The notes: a model not told the origin generated them from the letters alone. A stretch of DNA of 64,000 nt from Paraburkholderia tuberum STM678 (GCF_902833905.1 NZ_CADFGP010000005.1:1-64000); one strand, 5' to 3'. Positions 25,949 to 36,282 are shown, numbered from the stretch's first letter. Made by a program: numbers and translations.

Positions 25949-26572
25949 ATGCTGCAGATACTCGGCAAGACCACCTCGATCAACGTGCGCAAGGTGTTGT
26001 GGACCTGCGCGGAACTTGGGCTTGCGTTCGAACAGGAAGACTGGGGCTCGGGCTTTCGCTCGACCGAGGTCGCCGAATTCCGCGCGCTGAACCCGAACGC
26101 GATGGTCCCCGTGATCCGCGACGGCGACTTCGTGTTGTGGGAATCGAACTCGATCATCCGTTACCTCGCGAACCGTTATCGGGGTGACGGGCTGTATCCG
26201 GCCGATCCGGTCGAGCGCGCGCGCTGTGATCAATGGATCGACTGGCAGGCGAGCGAATTGAACCGCTCGTGGAGCTACGCGTTTCTCGCGCTCGTGCGGC
26301 ACTCGCCCGAGCATCAGGACCCGCGCCAGATCGCCGCGTCGTGCGCGAACTGGTCGAAGCATATGGCGATCGTCGAGCAGCAACTCGCGCGCACCGGTGC
26401 GTATATCGCGGGCGACGCGTTTTCGCTCGCCGATATTCCGATCGCGCTGTCCGCGAACCGCTGGCTCGAAACGCCGCAGCAGCACGACGATTTGCCGGCG
26501 CTGGCCGCTTATATGGCACGCCTGGCCGGGCGCGACGGGTATCGCAAGCACTGCCGAAACGGCACGCCGTAA
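25949..26572 (+). CDS. Glutathione S-transferase family protein
   Basis: 207 residues. The N-terminal thioredoxin-like domain includes [16 protein letters not shown] and [22 protein letters not shown], in which the cis-Pro and the E-S glutathione-binding pair are intact. An all-helical C-terminal domain follows, with [12 protein letters not shown] as the N-capping box. It acts in the cytoplasm on an unknown electrophile. It follows lysR on the same strand. Confidence 0.88.
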   Translation: MLQILGKTTSINVRKVLWTCAELGLAFEQEDWGSGFRSTEVAEFRALNPNAMVPVIRDGDFVLWESNSIIRYLANRYRGDGLYPADPVERARCDQWIDWQASELNRSWSYAFLALVRHSPEHQDPRQIAASCANWSKHMAIVEQQLARTGAYIAGDAFSLADIPIALSANRWLETPQQHDDLPALAAYMARLAGRDGYRKHCRNGTP

Positions 26573-26728
26573 TCGTTGATTCGCGCGCTTCTGCAATCTG
26601 CCGGTGCTTACAGAAGCCGCCTTCAATGCTGACGCTCTGCTTGTGAATTCCCGCGCTCGACGGCTTCTGCGCGGTGCACCCCGCGTCGCCTACAATGGCG
26701 GCCATCTAGCGACATTGAAGGTTCAACG

Positions 26729-27073
26729 ATGCGGTTAACGAAATTCGCGCTGGCTTTGCTGGCGGCGTGCTTCACTCTGAACGCGAGCGCCGAAATGACG
26801 GCCGCGCAATACAAGCGCTGGGCACACGCCGACAACAACTCGATCTATGCGGCGTACATCACGGGCACGATCAACGCGTTCGGCTGGGCGAACGGCGATC
26901 TGGTCGCGAGGAAACAGCCGCAGCTGTTCTGTCCGCCACCAACGCTCGCGATCGGCAACCAGACGGTCTATCCGTTGCTCGATGCGTTCTTCGCGAACCA
27001 TCCGGGCATTTCCGAGGATTTTCCAATCGGGCTCGCGATTCTGCGCGCGTTGCAGGGCGCGTATCCGTGCTGA
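26729..27073 (+). CDS. Rap1a/Tai-like secreted immunity-type protein
   Basis: 114 residues with a Sec signal peptide (ending NASA) and a mature domain with two Cys. The run FCPPPTLAIGNQTVYPLLDAF followed by ILRALQGAYPC resembles Rap1a-type immunity proteins, whose domain ends in a similar Cys-flanked helix pair. Those proteins neutralise amidase effectors of type VI secretion in the periplasm. No effector or secretion gene is adjacent here, so an orphan immunity role is a guess. Confidence 0.6.
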   Translation: MRLTKFALALLAACFTLNASAEMTAAQYKRWAHADNNSIYAAYITGTINAFGWANGDLVARKQPQLFCPPPTLAIGNQTVYPLLDAFFANHPGISEDFPIGLAILRALQGAYPC

Positions 27074-27154
27074 CGTGTTGAAGGAGTGAGGGGAGGGAGG
27101 CAAAGAGGGGCAACCTCAGGGGCGAACTCGCGAAACGGGCCCGCCCCCGCTGGA

Positions 27155-28351
27155 TCAAACCTGCACGAGATTCGGAATCTGCACGTCCGGATTGACGTCC
27201 GCGTCGTAATCGACGCCCTTCATTTCAAAGCCGAACAGGCGCAGGAAATCGGTCTTGTAGCCCGCGAAATCGGTGAGTTCGTAGATGTTGTCGTTGCTCA
27301 CCTGGTTCCACAGCTCCTGCACGCGGCCTTGCACCTGCGGATCGAGTTCCTTGTAGTCGGCGCGCAGACGGCCTTCGTCGTCCAGATGCGGCTGGCTGCC
27401 ATAGAGGCTGTCCTTGTACAGGCCGTAGACCTGCTCGATACAGCCTTCGTGCGTGCCTTTTTCCTTCATCACCTTGAAGAGCAGCGACAGATAGAGCGGC
27501 ATCATCGGAATCGCCGAGCTTGCCTGCGTGACGACTGCCTTCAGCACCGCGACGCGCGCATCGCCGCCCTTGGCCGCGAGCTTTGAGCGGATCCCGAGCA
27601 CTTTCTGGTCGAGATCTTTCTTGGCCGCGCCGATCGAGCCGTTCCAGTAGATGTCGTGGGTGATCTTCTCGCCGAGGTAGGTGAACGCGGTGGTCCTGGC
27701 GCCGTCGGCGAGCACGCCGGCAACGCCCAACGCGTCCATCCACATCTGCCAGTCCTCGCCGCCCATCACCGCGACCGTGTGCGCGATTTCTTCCGGCGTG
27801 GCCGGTTCGAGCACGGTTTCCTTGATCACTTCCTTGTCGGTGTCGATGCCGCGCAGATTGACAGCCTTGCCGATCGGCTTGAGCACCGAGCTGAACACTT
27901 CACCGGTCTTCGGGTGCTGGCGCTTCGGCGCCGCGAGGCTATAGACGACCAGATCGACCTGGCCGAGATCGCGCTTGATCACTTCGATCGTGCGCGCCTT
28001 CACTTCGTCGGAGAACGCGTCGCCGTTGATGCTGGTCGCGTACAGGCCTTCGGCGGTGGCGAACTTCTCGAACGCCGCGGTGTTGTACCAGCCGGCCGTG
28101 CCAGCCTTGGTTTCGCTGCCGGCGCGCTCGAAGAACACGCCGAGGGTCGACGCGCCCGAGCCGAACGCTGCGCTAATGCGGGCGGCGAGGCCATAGCCGG
28201 TCGACGCGCCGATCACGAGCACCTTCTTCGGGCCGTTGGCGATGGGGCCGCGTGCCTTCACATACTCGATCTGTTCCTTGACGTTGGCTTCACAGCCGGT
28301 CGGATGGGTCGATACACAGATGAAGCCACGCACACGCGGTTTGATGATCAT
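27155..28351 (-). CDS. fabV: Enoyl-[acyl-carrier-protein] reductase, FabV type
   Basis: 398 residues from ATG 28351 ([19 protein letters not shown]), which has AGGTG just upstream; the open frame extends further but lacks homology. FabV features are the [16 protein letters not shown] cofactor loop, YSLAAPKR, and the extended Tyr-x8-Lys active site in the [19 protein letters not shown] region. It carries out the last reduction of fatty-acid elongation using NADH. FabV enzymes are known for low triclosan sensitivity. Divergent from the penicillin-binding protein gene. Confidence 0.95.
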   Translation of the reverse strand: MIIKPRVRGFICVSTHPTGCEANVKEQIEYVKARGPIANGPKKVLVIGASTGYGLAARISAAFGSGASTLGVFFERAGSETKAGTAGWYNTAAFEKFATAEGLYATSINGDAFSDEVKARTIEVIKRDLGQVDLVVYSLAAPKRQHPKTGEVFSSVLKPIGKAVNLRGIDTDKEVIKETVLEPATPEEIAHTVAVMGGEDWQMWMDALGVAGVLADGARTTAFTYLGEKITHDIYWNGSIGAAKKDLDQKVLGIRSKLAAKGGDARVAVLKAVVTQASSAIPMMPLYLSLLFKVMKEKGTHEGCIEQVYGLYKDSLYGSQPHLDDEGRLRADYKELDPQVQGRVQELWNQVSNDNIYELTDFAGYKTDFLRLFGFEMKGVDYDADVNPDVQIPNLVQV

Positions 28352-28485
28352 GAAGCACCTCTTGTCGGAATTGGCGACATTATAGTGGCCCCGCCGGAGC
28401 CGCACTCCATGCCGCGAACGAAGCAAAAACCGGCGTACCCCCCACATCTTGGTACGATTGCGCCTTTCCCAGCCGACGACAGCAA

Positions 28486-31014
28486 GTGAAGCGCCTCTTT
28501 TCCTCCTTTCTGGCGGCCCTCGACAAAGGGCTGACGCTCGCGAACCCGCTGTTCGCGAAGGCCGCATGGCATCTGCGCCATCCGACCCGCCGCACGTTCG
28601 CGTGGGGGCTCGCCGCGCTGCCGGTGCTATTCGTACTGTACGTGCTGCTGCTGATTCCTTTCACGCCGAGCATCGGCGACATCCGCAAGGCCAAGATCGA
28701 GCAGCCCGCGCAGATCCTGTCGGCGGACGGCAAGCTGCTCGCCGAGTTCAAGCCGTCGAACCGCGAGTGGGTCAAGCTGAAGGACATCTCGCCGAACGTC
28801 GTGAACGCGCTGATCGCCACCGAGGATCACCGCTTCTATCAGCATTTCGGGATCGACTGGCGGCGCACCGCTTCGGCCGCGCTGCACACGTTCTCCGGCG
28901 ACCGCCAGGGCGGCTCGACGATCACGCAGCAGCTCGCGCGCAATCTGTATCCCGACGAAATCGGCCGCGCGCCGACGTTGACGCGCAAGCTGAAGGAAGC
29001 GATCACCGCACTGAAGATCGAGGCGTTCTACACGAAGGACGAGATCCTCGAAACCTACCTGAATACGGTCCCGTTCCTGTACAACGCGTACGGCATCGAG
29101 ATGGCTGCGCGCACCTATTTCGACAAGTCCGCATCCGACCTGAACGTGCTCGAAGCGGCGACGCTGACCGGCATGCTGAAGGGCAACGCGTACTACAACC
29201 CGGTGCTGAACCCCGAGCGCGCCTTGCAGCGGCGCAATACGGTGCTCGCGCAGCTGGTCAAGTACGGCAAGCTGACACCCGCCCAGTACGACACGCTCGC
29301 CCGCAAGCCGCTGCGTCTCGACTTCGAGCGCCAGATCGAGCCGCCCGGACCCGCGCCGCACTTCACGCAGCAACTGCGCAAATGGCTCGTCGCGTGGGCC
29401 GATCGCAACGACTACAACATCTATTCCGATGGACTCGTCGTGCGCACGACGATCGACTCGCGTCTGCAGACGATGGCGACCCAGGCGGTCACGCTGCAGG
29501 GCAACCAGTTGCAGAACATCGCGAACTCCGCGTGGGGCACGCGCGCGGGCTGCTCGGCGGACAAGGACCTGCTGCGCACGTTCCTGCGCGAAACGCCTGA
29601 TTTCCGCGCGGCCAAAGACACGGGCCTCGCCGACGACGAGGCGCTGAAACGCCTGCTCGCCGATCGCAAGCTCGTGCAGAGCGTGTGCGACACGAAGACG
29701 CGCGTGCAGGCCGACTTCCTCGCAATGGACCCACGTACCGGCGAGATCAAGGCGTGGGTCGGCAGCCGCGACTTTGGCGTTGATCCGTTCGATCACGTGC
29801 AGCAGGCGCGCCGTCAGCCGGGCTCGACCTTCAAGCCGTTCGTCTACGCGGCGGCCTTCGAGGCCGGCGCGAAGCCGGACGACAAACTGCCGGACAATCC
29901 GGTTCAGATCGAACTCGCCGGCGGCGAAATCTGGAAGCCGAACGACGAGGACGAGCCGAGCGGCCGCATGATCAGCCTGCGCGACGCGCTCGCCTATTCG
30001 CGCAACCGCATCACCGCGCAGGTGATGGAGTCGGTGGGTCCGAACAGGGTCGCCAGGCTCGCGCGCGCGATGGGCGTGCGCGACAGCCAGCTCGACCCGG
30101 TGCCGTCGCTCGCGCTCGGCACGAGCCCGGTCACGCTTAAAGAAATGGTGTCGGCGTACGGCACGATCGCGAACCTCGGCGGCTACGTCGAGCCGCTGAT
30201 GGTCACGCGCATCGAGGACCGCAACGGCAACCTGCTCGCCGAATTCAAGCCGGCCACGCCGAGTCGCGAGCTGCCCGCCGACACGGCGCGCACGCTCGTC
30301 GACGTGATGCGCGACGTGATCAGCCGCGGCACCGGCGCGAGCATCCGCACGCGCTTCGGCGTGCGCGGCGATGTCGCGGGCAAGACCGGCACGACCCAGG
30401 GCAACGCGGATGGCTGGTTCATCATGATGCAGCCGCAACTGGTGGCGGGGGCATGGGTCGGCTTCAACGACAGCCGCGTGACGCTGCGCAGCGATTACTG
30501 GGGGCAGGGTGCGCATAGCGCGCTGCCGATCGTCGGCGATTTCTTCCAGCGCGCGCAGCGCTCGCGGCTCGTCGACAGCCACATGAAGTTCGATACCGCG
30601 CAGCAGCCGGGCTGGTTCGCCGAGCGCGCCGAACGCTTGCGCGACTGGATCGGGCACCTGTTCACGCGCACCCCGGCGCAGCCGGACAAGCAGGTCGTGG
30701 CGCGTGCTCCGGCGCGGCGCGCGCCGGTCGCGTCGGTGCAGCCACCGACGTCTGCCGTGGCGGCACCGGCGGCGGTGTCAGAGGCAGCGGGCGCGTCCGC
30801 GGTGCAGGGCGAAGCGCGCGCGTTGCCGCCGTTGCTGCCGGCGCCGGGGTCGGGGTCGGCTCCCGCGCCGGCGCCGGGTAATACCGTCGACGGTGAAGCG
30901 CACGGCGGCGGTGCGGCAGCGCTCGCGCCAACCCCGACGCCGGACGACATCGTGCCGCCCGATGCGGGCGGTCAGGGCACAGAAGGGTCGAATAACGGCA
31001 GCGGGGCGAATTGA
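28486..31014 (+). CDS. mrcA: Class A penicillin-binding protein (PBP1A type)
   Basis: 842 residues starting at GTG 28486. One N-terminal membrane helix leads into a GT51 transglycosylase domain ([17 protein letters not shown] with the catalytic Glu, [14 protein letters not shown]). The transpeptidase domain has the three active-site motifs STFK (in [10 protein letters not shown]), SRN (in AYSRNRI) and KTGTT. A low-complexity Ala/Pro-rich tail of about 110 residues ends the protein. It polymerises and cross-links peptidoglycan at the inner membrane. The paralogue number in this genome is unknown, so the symbol is tentative. Confidence 0.88.
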   Translation: MKRLFSSFLAALDKGLTLANPLFAKAAWHLRHPTRRTFAWGLAALPVLFVLYVLLLIPFTPSIGDIRKAKIEQPAQILSADGKLLAEFKPSNREWVKLKDISPNVVNALIATEDHRFYQHFGIDWRRTASAALHTFSGDRQGGSTITQQLARNLYPDEIGRAPTLTRKLKEAITALKIEAFYTKDEILETYLNTVPFLYNAYGIEMAARTYFDKSASDLNVLEAATLTGMLKGNAYYNPVLNPERALQRRNTVLAQLVKYGKLTPAQYDTLARKPLRLDFERQIEPPGPAPHFTQQLRKWLVAWADRNDYNIYSDGLVVRTTIDSRLQTMATQAVTLQGNQLQNIANSAWGTRAGCSADKDLLRTFLRETPDFRAAKDTGLADDEALKRLLADRKLVQSVCDTKTRVQADFLAMDPRTGEIKAWVGSRDFGVDPFDHVQQARRQPGSTFKPFVYAAAFEAGAKPDDKLPDNPVQIELAGGEIWKPNDEDEPSGRMISLRDALAYSRNRITAQVMESVGPNRVARLARAMGVRDSQLDPVPSLALGTSPVTLKEMVSAYGTIANLGGYVEPLMVTRIEDRNGNLLAEFKPATPSRELPADTARTLVDVMRDVISRGTGASIRTRFGVRGDVAGKTGTTQGNADGWFIMMQPQLVAGAWVGFNDSRVTLRSDYWGQGAHSALPIVGDFFQRAQRSRLVDSHMKFDTAQQPGWFAERAERLRDWIGHLFTRTPAQPDKQVVARAPARRAPVASVQPPTSAVAAPAAVSEAAGASAVQGEARALPPLLPAPGSGSAPAPAPGNTVDGEAHGGGAAALAPTPTPDDIVPPDAGGQGTEGSNNGSGAN

Positions 31015-31019
31015 AGGCG

Positions 31020-31040
31020 ACCCGGGCAGGCTGCCCGGGT
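31020..31040. terminator. Hairpin between convergent mrcA and MFS genes
   Basis: Nine-base-pair stem ACCCGGGCA/TGCCCGGGT around GGC. No strong T tract, but it lies exactly between two convergent genes. Confidence 0.5.
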
Positions 31041-31068
31041 GCGTATTGAACGGCGCGTGGGACTAGCG

Positions 31069-32421
31069 CTAAGACCTCGCGACCCCCGCTTCACCCGGCG
31101 ATCGCGCATGCGGATTGCCATGCGTCGTCTCGAGCGACGTGTCGTGATGCAGCAGCAACACCGCCGCCATGCCGATGAGTCCCGCGCCCGACAGGCATAG
31201 CAGCCCGGCGCCGAAGCCGCCGGTGCTGTCCTTGATCCAGCCCATCGCGAACGGCCCGAAGAAACCCGCCAGATTGCCCAGTGAGTTGATCGCGGCGATG
31301 CCGCCCGCGGCCGCCGCGCCCGACAGGAACGCGGCCGGCAAGGTCCAGATTACCGGCAGGCAACCGAAGATGCCGAAGCCGGCAATCGATAGCGCGATCA
31401 TCTTCTGCACCGGATCGTCGAGGCCGGCCGCGGCCGCGATGCCGGCCGCCGCGACGAACAGCGCAATCGCGACGTGCCAGCGGCGTTCGAGGTGGCGATC
31501 CGAATGCCGTCCCCACAAAATCATGCTGACGAGGCCGACCACGTACGGCAGCGACGTCACGAAACCCGTCTGCAGATTAGTGAGGCCGAACGACTTCACG
31601 ATCTGCGGCAGGAAGAAGCTCAGGCCGTAGTTGGTCGCGTTCGCCCCGAAATAGATCAGCGCGATGGCGAGCACGCGCGGATTGATCAGCGCCTCCTTCA
31701 CGCTGAAGTGGCGCACCGCCTCGCGATGCTCGCGCTCCTGCTTCTGCCGCGCGATCAGCCAGTCGCGCTCCTCGGTGCTGAGCCAGATGGCGTCGGCGGG
31801 CTTGTCGGTCAGATACAACAGCACCGCGACCGACAGCAATACCGCCGGCGCCGCCTCGATCAGATACAGCCACTGCCAGCCGCCGAGTCCGCCGTGGCCG
31901 TCGAGCGACAGCAGCGCGCCGGAGATCGGTCCGCCGATCACCGTCGACAGCGGAATCGCCGCCATGAAATAGCCGACCACGCGCCCGCGATACGCGGCCG
32001 GAAACCACAAGGTCAGCAGAAAAATGATGCCCGGGAAAAAGCCGGCCTCGGCGACGCCAAGCAAAATGCGCAGGCCGAAAAACACGTGCGCGGGCGAGAG
32101 CCCGGTGAAGCGCGCGATGTCCGGGATGAACGCCATCGCGCCCGCGAGAATACCCCACGTAAACATGATCCGCGCGATCCAGCGGCGCGCGCCGAATCGT
32201 TCGAGCAGCAGGTTCGACGGCACTTCGAAAAAGAAGTACGCGATAAAGAACACGCCCGCGCCGAAGCCGAACGCGCTCGCGGACAGATCGAGCGCCTTGT
32301 TCATCTGCAAGGCCGCGAAGCCGACGTTGACGCGATCGAGATAGGCGATGAAATAGCACAGGATCAGGAACGGCACGAGCCGAACCGTGACGCGCTGAAG
32401 GGTACGTGCCTCGAGATCCAT
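31069..32421 (-). CDS. MFS transporter, anion:cation symporter (tartrate/phthalate-like) family
   Basis: 450 residues, 12 predicted helices. The start VPFLILCYFIAYLDRVNVGFA is the diagnostic first helix of the ACS group, which imports organic acids such as tartrate, phthalate or glucarate. FFEVPSNLLLERFGARRW and the central cytoplasmic loop are also typical. No catabolic gene is adjacent, so the substrate is undetermined. Confidence 0.85.
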   Translation of the reverse strand: MDLEARTLQRVTVRLVPFLILCYFIAYLDRVNVGFAALQMNKALDLSASAFGFGAGVFFIAYFFFEVPSNLLLERFGARRWIARIMFTWGILAGAMAFIPDIARFTGLSPAHVFFGLRILLGVAEAGFFPGIIFLLTLWFPAAYRGRVVGYFMAAIPLSTVIGGPISGALLSLDGHGGLGGWQWLYLIEAAPAVLLSVAVLLYLTDKPADAIWLSTEERDWLIARQKQEREHREAVRHFSVKEALINPRVLAIALIYFGANATNYGLSFFLPQIVKSFGLTNLQTGFVTSLPYVVGLVSMILWGRHSDRHLERRWHVAIALFVAAAGIAAAAGLDDPVQKMIALSIAGFGIFGCLPVIWTLPAAFLSGAAAAGGIAAINSLGNLAGFFGPFAMGWIKDSTGGFGAGLLCLSGAGLIGMAAVLLLHHDTSLETTHGNPHARSPGEAGVARS

Positions 32422-32717
32422 ATATGTCTCCTCCGGTTCGGCGACCGGTGTATGCCGCTATGTGGTGGGGTCCGTCTGCGGTTCGAAATGCCGGTCCGTC
32501 GAACAGGCATCGTTACAGACTAGACGCTCAAAAGGGATTCCGGAAGGTCTTTTGTGAACCATGTGGTCCGCTCATTGCCGACGCCGTCGCGGCGTGGCGC
32601 TCGCGTCCATTGTTGGGACTCGCGCAACAGTGTTTTCGGTTGTATCGGCTGATCTTGGGCGAACGATTCCGGATAATTGCTGCCTGACTAATCAGTTAAA
32701 AATGCAGGTGATCCACG
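32422..32717. other. Intergenic region upstream of the MFS gene
   Basis: About 300 bases between divergent genes. It should hold the MFS promoter and that of the small lipoprotein. I see no palindrome, terminator or credible small gene. Confidence 0.4.
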
Positions 32718-33134
32718 ATGTCGAATCAGGGTTCGGACATGCTCGCTGAGGCGCGAAAAACGGTGCGGGTACGCGAAGTCGCGTCCGTCGCACGAGCGGA
32801 AAGCACGCAAAGGAAGAGGGCGCCGCTGCCCACGCGCATGCGCGGGGTGGCGGCGGTGGCGGCGGTGGCGCTCGCGTGCGCGAGTCTCGTCGGGTGCGCG
32901 TCGAGCACGGATGTGGTCGCGAGCGGCAAGCCCGGCAGCTACACGGTCGCCGCCAGCGCGACCGGAGGACGCATGGCCTGGGCGCGCGCGCACGAACTCG
33001 CGATGAACGAGGCGCGCGACTACTGCGATCGTCTCGGTATGCAAAGCAGCGTGAAGACGGAGACGGTCAGCGGCGTCAGCGCGATGACCGAGCACGGGTC
33101 GTCGGTCAGTTTCGAGTGTCATCCGCGGTTCTGA
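32718..33134 (+). CDS. Small lipoprotein, unknown function
   Basis: The frame from ATG 32718 gives 138 residues, with an Arg-rich start before a hydrophobic segment ending SLVGC, a good lipobox. A later ATG at 32838 (MRGVAAVAAVALACASLVGC) would give a more normal signal peptide and may be the true start. The mature part has a repeated Ser/Thr-Val pattern and two Cys (DYCDRLGM... SFECHP). This resembles small Burkholderia outer-membrane lipoproteins of unknown role. Confidence 0.6.
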   Translation: MSNQGSDMLAEARKTVRVREVASVARAESTQRKRAPLPTRMRGVAAVAAVALACASLVGCASSTDVVASGKPGSYTVAASATGGRMAWARAHELAMNEARDYCDRLGMQSSVKTETVSGVSAMTEHGSSVSFECHPRF

Positions 33135-33178
33135 CGCAGCGTTGCGCGCGGGCGGCGGGTGCCGCCGCCCCATGACGA

Positions 33179-33627
33179 TCACTTTTTATCGAACGTCACC
33201 AGGTGTGGGTCGTTCGTATCCGCGACGAAAATCGCGAGCAGTTTTGCCGGTTCGGTCGTGCTCGCGTTCTCGCTGACCGTGTGATGCGCGCCGGGCTTCT
33301 CTGTCCACGATTCGCCCGCATGGTAGACGGGCTCGGCGCCGTTATCGATACGGCTGCGGATCGCGCCCGCCAGCACATAGCCCACCACGAACGCCTGACC
33401 ATGCCGATGCGGCGCCGAGTTGCCGCCCGGCGCGTAGTCGACGACGAGCGCGGTCATCGTCTTGCCCGGCACGTTCGCGATCGGTACGGCGAAGGCGGGG
33501 GTGATGGTTTCGTGAGGGGCTGCGCTCGCCTCGCCGGTGTCGCGCCGGCATAGGCGTACTGCCACGTACCCGTGAGCGCGGCGCCGGCGAGCAACGCCGA
33601 CGTGAAAACTGTGCGGATCGTGTTCAT
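33179..33627 (-). pseudogene. Secreted cupin with a frameshift after the signal peptide
   Basis: A signal peptide (MNTIRTVFTSALLAGAALTG to QYAYAG) is encoded from ATG 33627. The mature cupin continues in a different frame (ASAAPHETITPAFAVPIANV, then GGNSAPHRHGQAFVVGYVLAG and KPGAHHTVSENAS). The frame break lies near 33540. The cupin metal site (HRH...H) is complete, so the loss appears recent or is a sequence error. It begins four bases after the azoreductase gene on the same strand. Confidence 0.7.
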
Positions 33628-33631
33628 GGCG

Positions 33632-34315
33632 TCACTCCGCGTCAGCCTGACACAGCGCTTCGGTTGCGTGGTTTGCCGCGCGTGCGCCTTGTGCCCACCG
33701 CGCCGCAACCGTGGCCAATTCTCCACGCGCACGTTCGAGCGCCGCGGCCCGCGCTTCGGGACTGGCGAACTGCAGCGGCTGCGCATCGACGAAAGTCGGC
33801 CCTGCGACGCCAAGAAAACCGAATGCCGCCTTCAGCGCCGGCGTCAGCGCATCCATCGATTCGTACGGCGAGCCCGCGCGCAGATCCGCGCCGCGGCTCG
33901 TGATGAACAACACCTTGTGCCGGCCGAGCTGTCCGACGATGCCGCCGTCTTCCGCGTGCAGATAGGTCACGCCGGTCCGCGTGATGCTATCGATGAACGC
34001 CTTGAACGCAGACGGCATCGACCAGTTGTACATCGGCATGGCGAACACCAGCGCGTCGGCGGCGAGAAGGCGCGCGCACAGGGCATCCGATGACGCCAGC
34101 GTCGCCCGCATCGCCGCCGTGCGCTCGTGCGCGGGCGTGTACGTGGCGATCGCGAACGCTTCGGTGACGTGCGGTGGCGTGTCGACTGTCAAGTCCAGAT
34201 AATCGACGTCGAAGTCGACGCGTGCTTCGCGCAGACGCTCGAGAAAATAGCGGGCGAGCGCGCGGGAATTGGATCGCTCGCGTTTCGCGCTGGCCTCGAC
34301 GTGCATGATCTTCAT
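33632..34315 (-). CDS. FMN-dependent NADH-azoreductase-like flavodoxin-fold oxidoreductase
   Basis: 227 residues from ATG 34315; the in-frame ATG at 34324 is too close to its ribosome site. KIMHVEASAKRERSNSRALA is the FMN phosphate loop of the NAD(P)H dehydrogenase (quinone)/AzoR family. FAMPMYNWSMPSAFKAFID and FITSRGADL complete the flavin site. It reduces quinones or azo compounds with NAD(P)H. It heads a two-gene unit with the broken cupin gene. Confidence 0.82.
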   Translation of the reverse strand: MKIMHVEASAKRERSNSRALARYFLERLREARVDFDVDYLDLTVDTPPHVTEAFAIATYTPAHERTAAMRATLASSDALCARLLAADALVFAMPMYNWSMPSAFKAFIDSITRTGVTYLHAEDGGIVGQLGRHKVLFITSRGADLRAGSPYESMDALTPALKAAFGFLGVAGPTFVDAQPLQFASPEARAAALERARGELATVAARWAQGARAANHATEALCQADAE

Positions 34316-34456
34316 GTGGTCCATCCTTGCGGTGGGTTTGACGTGAGATCAGGTTAGAGGGTCGACTGGCTTGGTGGAATAACCGGTTTTGTCGAATTCA
34401 AGGTAACCACTTATCGCGACTCGCGTGGTGACATGCCGCCGGGGCGCCGGCAGTCC

Positions 34457-35527
34457 TCAGTCTTCGCGTGGTTTGGCGTTGGTCGAACGTTTGACGAACG
34501 GTGCGCCCGAGAAGCCCACCGTCGCGCGGCCCTGCACGGGTGATGTTTCGCGGGCGCGGCGGGCAGGGCGCGCGGACGTTTTTTCTGTTCGCGCCGTCTC
34601 GATCTGACGCGAGAGCGTGCCGATACGCTCGCGCAACAGGTCGGTCGCCGCCACCCGTTCAGCCAGCAACGCATCCTTTTCCGCAAGCTGCCCGCGGGTC
34701 GCGGCATGCCGCGCAGCGGAGGCAGCCAGTTCTGCCTTTGATGCGGCCAACTCGTCCCGAATCGCGTCGCGCTCGGCCCGCGATTCGGCTTCGAGCGTCG
34801 CCGCCCGCTCGTGACTCGCCTGGAGCTCCTTGCGCAGACGTTGCGCCACCGCTCGTTCACCGTCGATTTCGAGCAAGGCGCGCTTTTCCGCCGCGGCGAG
34901 CCGCTGCTCGTTCTGCTCGTGCGAGCGGCGCAGCTTCGCGAGTTCGTCGGCGAAATCGCGGCGGGCATCGGCGAGCGCGGCGGCTCCTGCCGCGATTTCT
35001 TCCTTCGATGTCGCCAGTTGCGCCGTCAGCATGTCGTTGGCCGTCTGCAGCTCGACGATGCGCGCGTCGAGTCCGGCAATCCGCGCGCGCAGGGTCGCGA
35101 CATCGTTGGCCGCCTGTTCGGCCTTGTCGACGGCGTCCTGACGCTGCCTGTCGTGTTGCTTGGCCTGTTCTTGCGCGGCGGCGATTTGCGCGTCCGCGTC
35201 CTGCCTGAACACGTCGAGCGCGGCGTTCGCGGCGTCGCTCGACAGACGCCACAGCTGGGCCGCCAATTCGCCGGCAGCCGCTGCGACCTCGGGCGGCAAG
35301 TCCGGACGGCCGACGTCCACACGCGTCTTGTCGCGCACGTCGGTCCAGAAATCGCGCAACGCTTTGGCCGGCGCGCTCATGCTGCCTTTGCGCACCAGCT
35401 GGTACAGACGGTTCGCGGTCGGTGTTTCGCCGTAACGGAAAAACAGCAACGCGCAGACCTCGCGATAAAGCGTCTGCGTGTCGGACGCGTTTTGACGGGC
35501 GACTTCGATGTCGGCTTCGAGGGTCAT
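34457..35527 (-). CDS. KfrA-like DNA-binding protein with long coiled coil
   Basis: From ATG 35527 (MTLEADIEVARQ) the protein has 356 residues. Residues 1-110 match the KfrA N-terminal DNA-binding domain (LYREVCALLFFRYGETPTANRL, then VRKGSMSAPAKALRDFW). Residues 115-325 are an almost uninterrupted Ala/Glu/Lys/Arg coiled coil, and the tail is basic. KfrA of plasmids such as RK2 autoregulates and helps plasmid maintenance through an alpha-helical tail. Here the gene stands alone with no parAB or rep genes. A strong palindrome lies upstream. Confidence 0.75.
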   Translation of the reverse strand: MTLEADIEVARQNASDTQTLYREVCALLFFRYGETPTANRLYQLVRKGSMSAPAKALRDFWTDVRDKTRVDVGRPDLPPEVAAAAGELAAQLWRLSSDAANAALDVFRQDADAQIAAAQEQAKQHDRQRQDAVDKAEQAANDVATLRARIAGLDARIVELQTANDMLTAQLATSKEEIAAGAAALADARRDFADELAKLRRSHEQNEQRLAAAEKRALLEIDGERAVAQRLRKELQASHERAATLEAESRAERDAIRDELAASKAELAASAARHAATRGQLAEKDALLAERVAATDLLRERIGTLSRQIETARTEKTSARPARRARETSPVQGRATVGFSGAPFVKRSTNAKPRED

Positions 35528-35557
35528 GGTGGAAGCGGCTTTGGGGGAATATGGATG

Positions 35558-35573
35558 CGTTGATAATACAACG
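35558..35573. promoter_or_regulatory. Inverted repeat in the kfrA-like promoter
   Basis: CGTTG-ATAATA-CAACG lies 31-46 bases upstream of the KfrA-like start in an AT-rich patch. It could be a repressor site or part of the core promoter. Confidence 0.35.
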
Positions 35574-35607
35574 TAAAACGCACCATATACTACACAATTC
35601 AATCATC

Positions 35608-35637
35608 AACACGACATTAGTACTATAATGTCGTGTT
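35608..35637. promoter_or_regulatory. Perfect 12-bp palindrome upstream of the kfrA-like gene
   Basis: Arms AACACGACATTA and TAATGTCGTGTT are perfect inverted repeats separated by GTACTA. The AT-rich setting, unlike the surrounding DNA, and the 80-110 bp distance to the KfrA-like start suit an autoregulatory operator. A terminator is less likely because no T tract follows on either strand. Confidence 0.55.
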
Positions 35638-35789
35638 CATGATTGGCGTCCGGATTATTCAATCGACGGGTCGGCAGCGAATATCGATCAGAGCGCGGGG
35701 AACTGCATTTCGCGCTTGCATGGAACGGGAAGCCGCACCATGCTGCAACGCAGGCTAAAGCGCGCCAGCGTGTGTCGGGCCGCCGTCGG

Positions 35790-36104
35790 TCAGTGCGTGC
35801 GCGCTCGCGCTGCGATCGTTTCGAGTTCTTGTTCAGCGAGATCGAACGCGCCACGAATCGCCGCCTCGGCGTTGTCGCCTGCGCAATGAGCGATCGGCTT
35901 GAATTCGTGCGCGGGCGTGATCAGATCGAGTCGCACGTCGTAAAGCAGGCTGCTGCGGTCTGGGCGTAATGCCTCGATCGCCAGATGGCAGTTCGACAAG
36001 AGCGCTTCGAACCGCGCGAGACGCACCAGTTGCGCACCTGCCTCCGCTTCAAGCTGCGCCGCGCCTGGGAAGCCAAGATAGACAATCTGCATGCCGATGC
36101 CCAT
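35790..36104 (-). CDS. Small HPF/RaiA-like protein, copy 1
   Basis: 104 residues: MQIVYLGFPGAAQLEAEAGAQL, then LVRLARFEALLSNCHLAIEAL and a C-terminal helix starting AAIRGAFDLAEQEL. The beta-alpha-beta plan and the length suggest the ribosome hibernation factor (HPF/RaiA) fold, although identity to classical HPF is weak. A second copy with the same start (MQIVYLGF) lies at 47490-47837. GGAGCGGAGG precedes the start; ATG 36092 is an alternative. An FNR-type box lies about 105 bases upstream, so induction by low oxygen is likely. Confidence 0.55.
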   Translation of the reverse strand: MGIGMQIVYLGFPGAAQLEAEAGAQLVRLARFEALLSNCHLAIEALRPDRSSLLYDVRLDLITPAHEFKPIAHCAGDNAEAAIRGAFDLAEQELETIAARARTH

Positions 36105-36205
36105 CCTCCGCTCCCCTCTCGTATATGGTCCGGACGCTCTGCGAGCCGTCCGCGGTCAGCGCCAGTTACCACCGGCTTATAGTGTTACGACGCAAAACGT
36201 GGTCA

Positions 36206-36219
36206 TTGACCTAAGTCAA
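36206..36219. promoter_or_regulatory. FNR-type box TTGAC-CTAA-GTCAA
   Basis: Perfect palindrome of the FNR/CRP-like class, about 105 bases upstream of the HPF-like copy 1 start on the minus strand. Confidence 0.65.
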
Positions 36220-36282
36220 GCGCGATGAAGAGCGGTGCAAGCGGTCATTGGTCCGCGCGCGTCACCGAATGCCTATCGGCGC

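Noticed and set aside
28627..30657. 676-codon frame opposite mrcA
   Set aside because: Shadow of a penicillin-binding protein gene with all active-site motifs.
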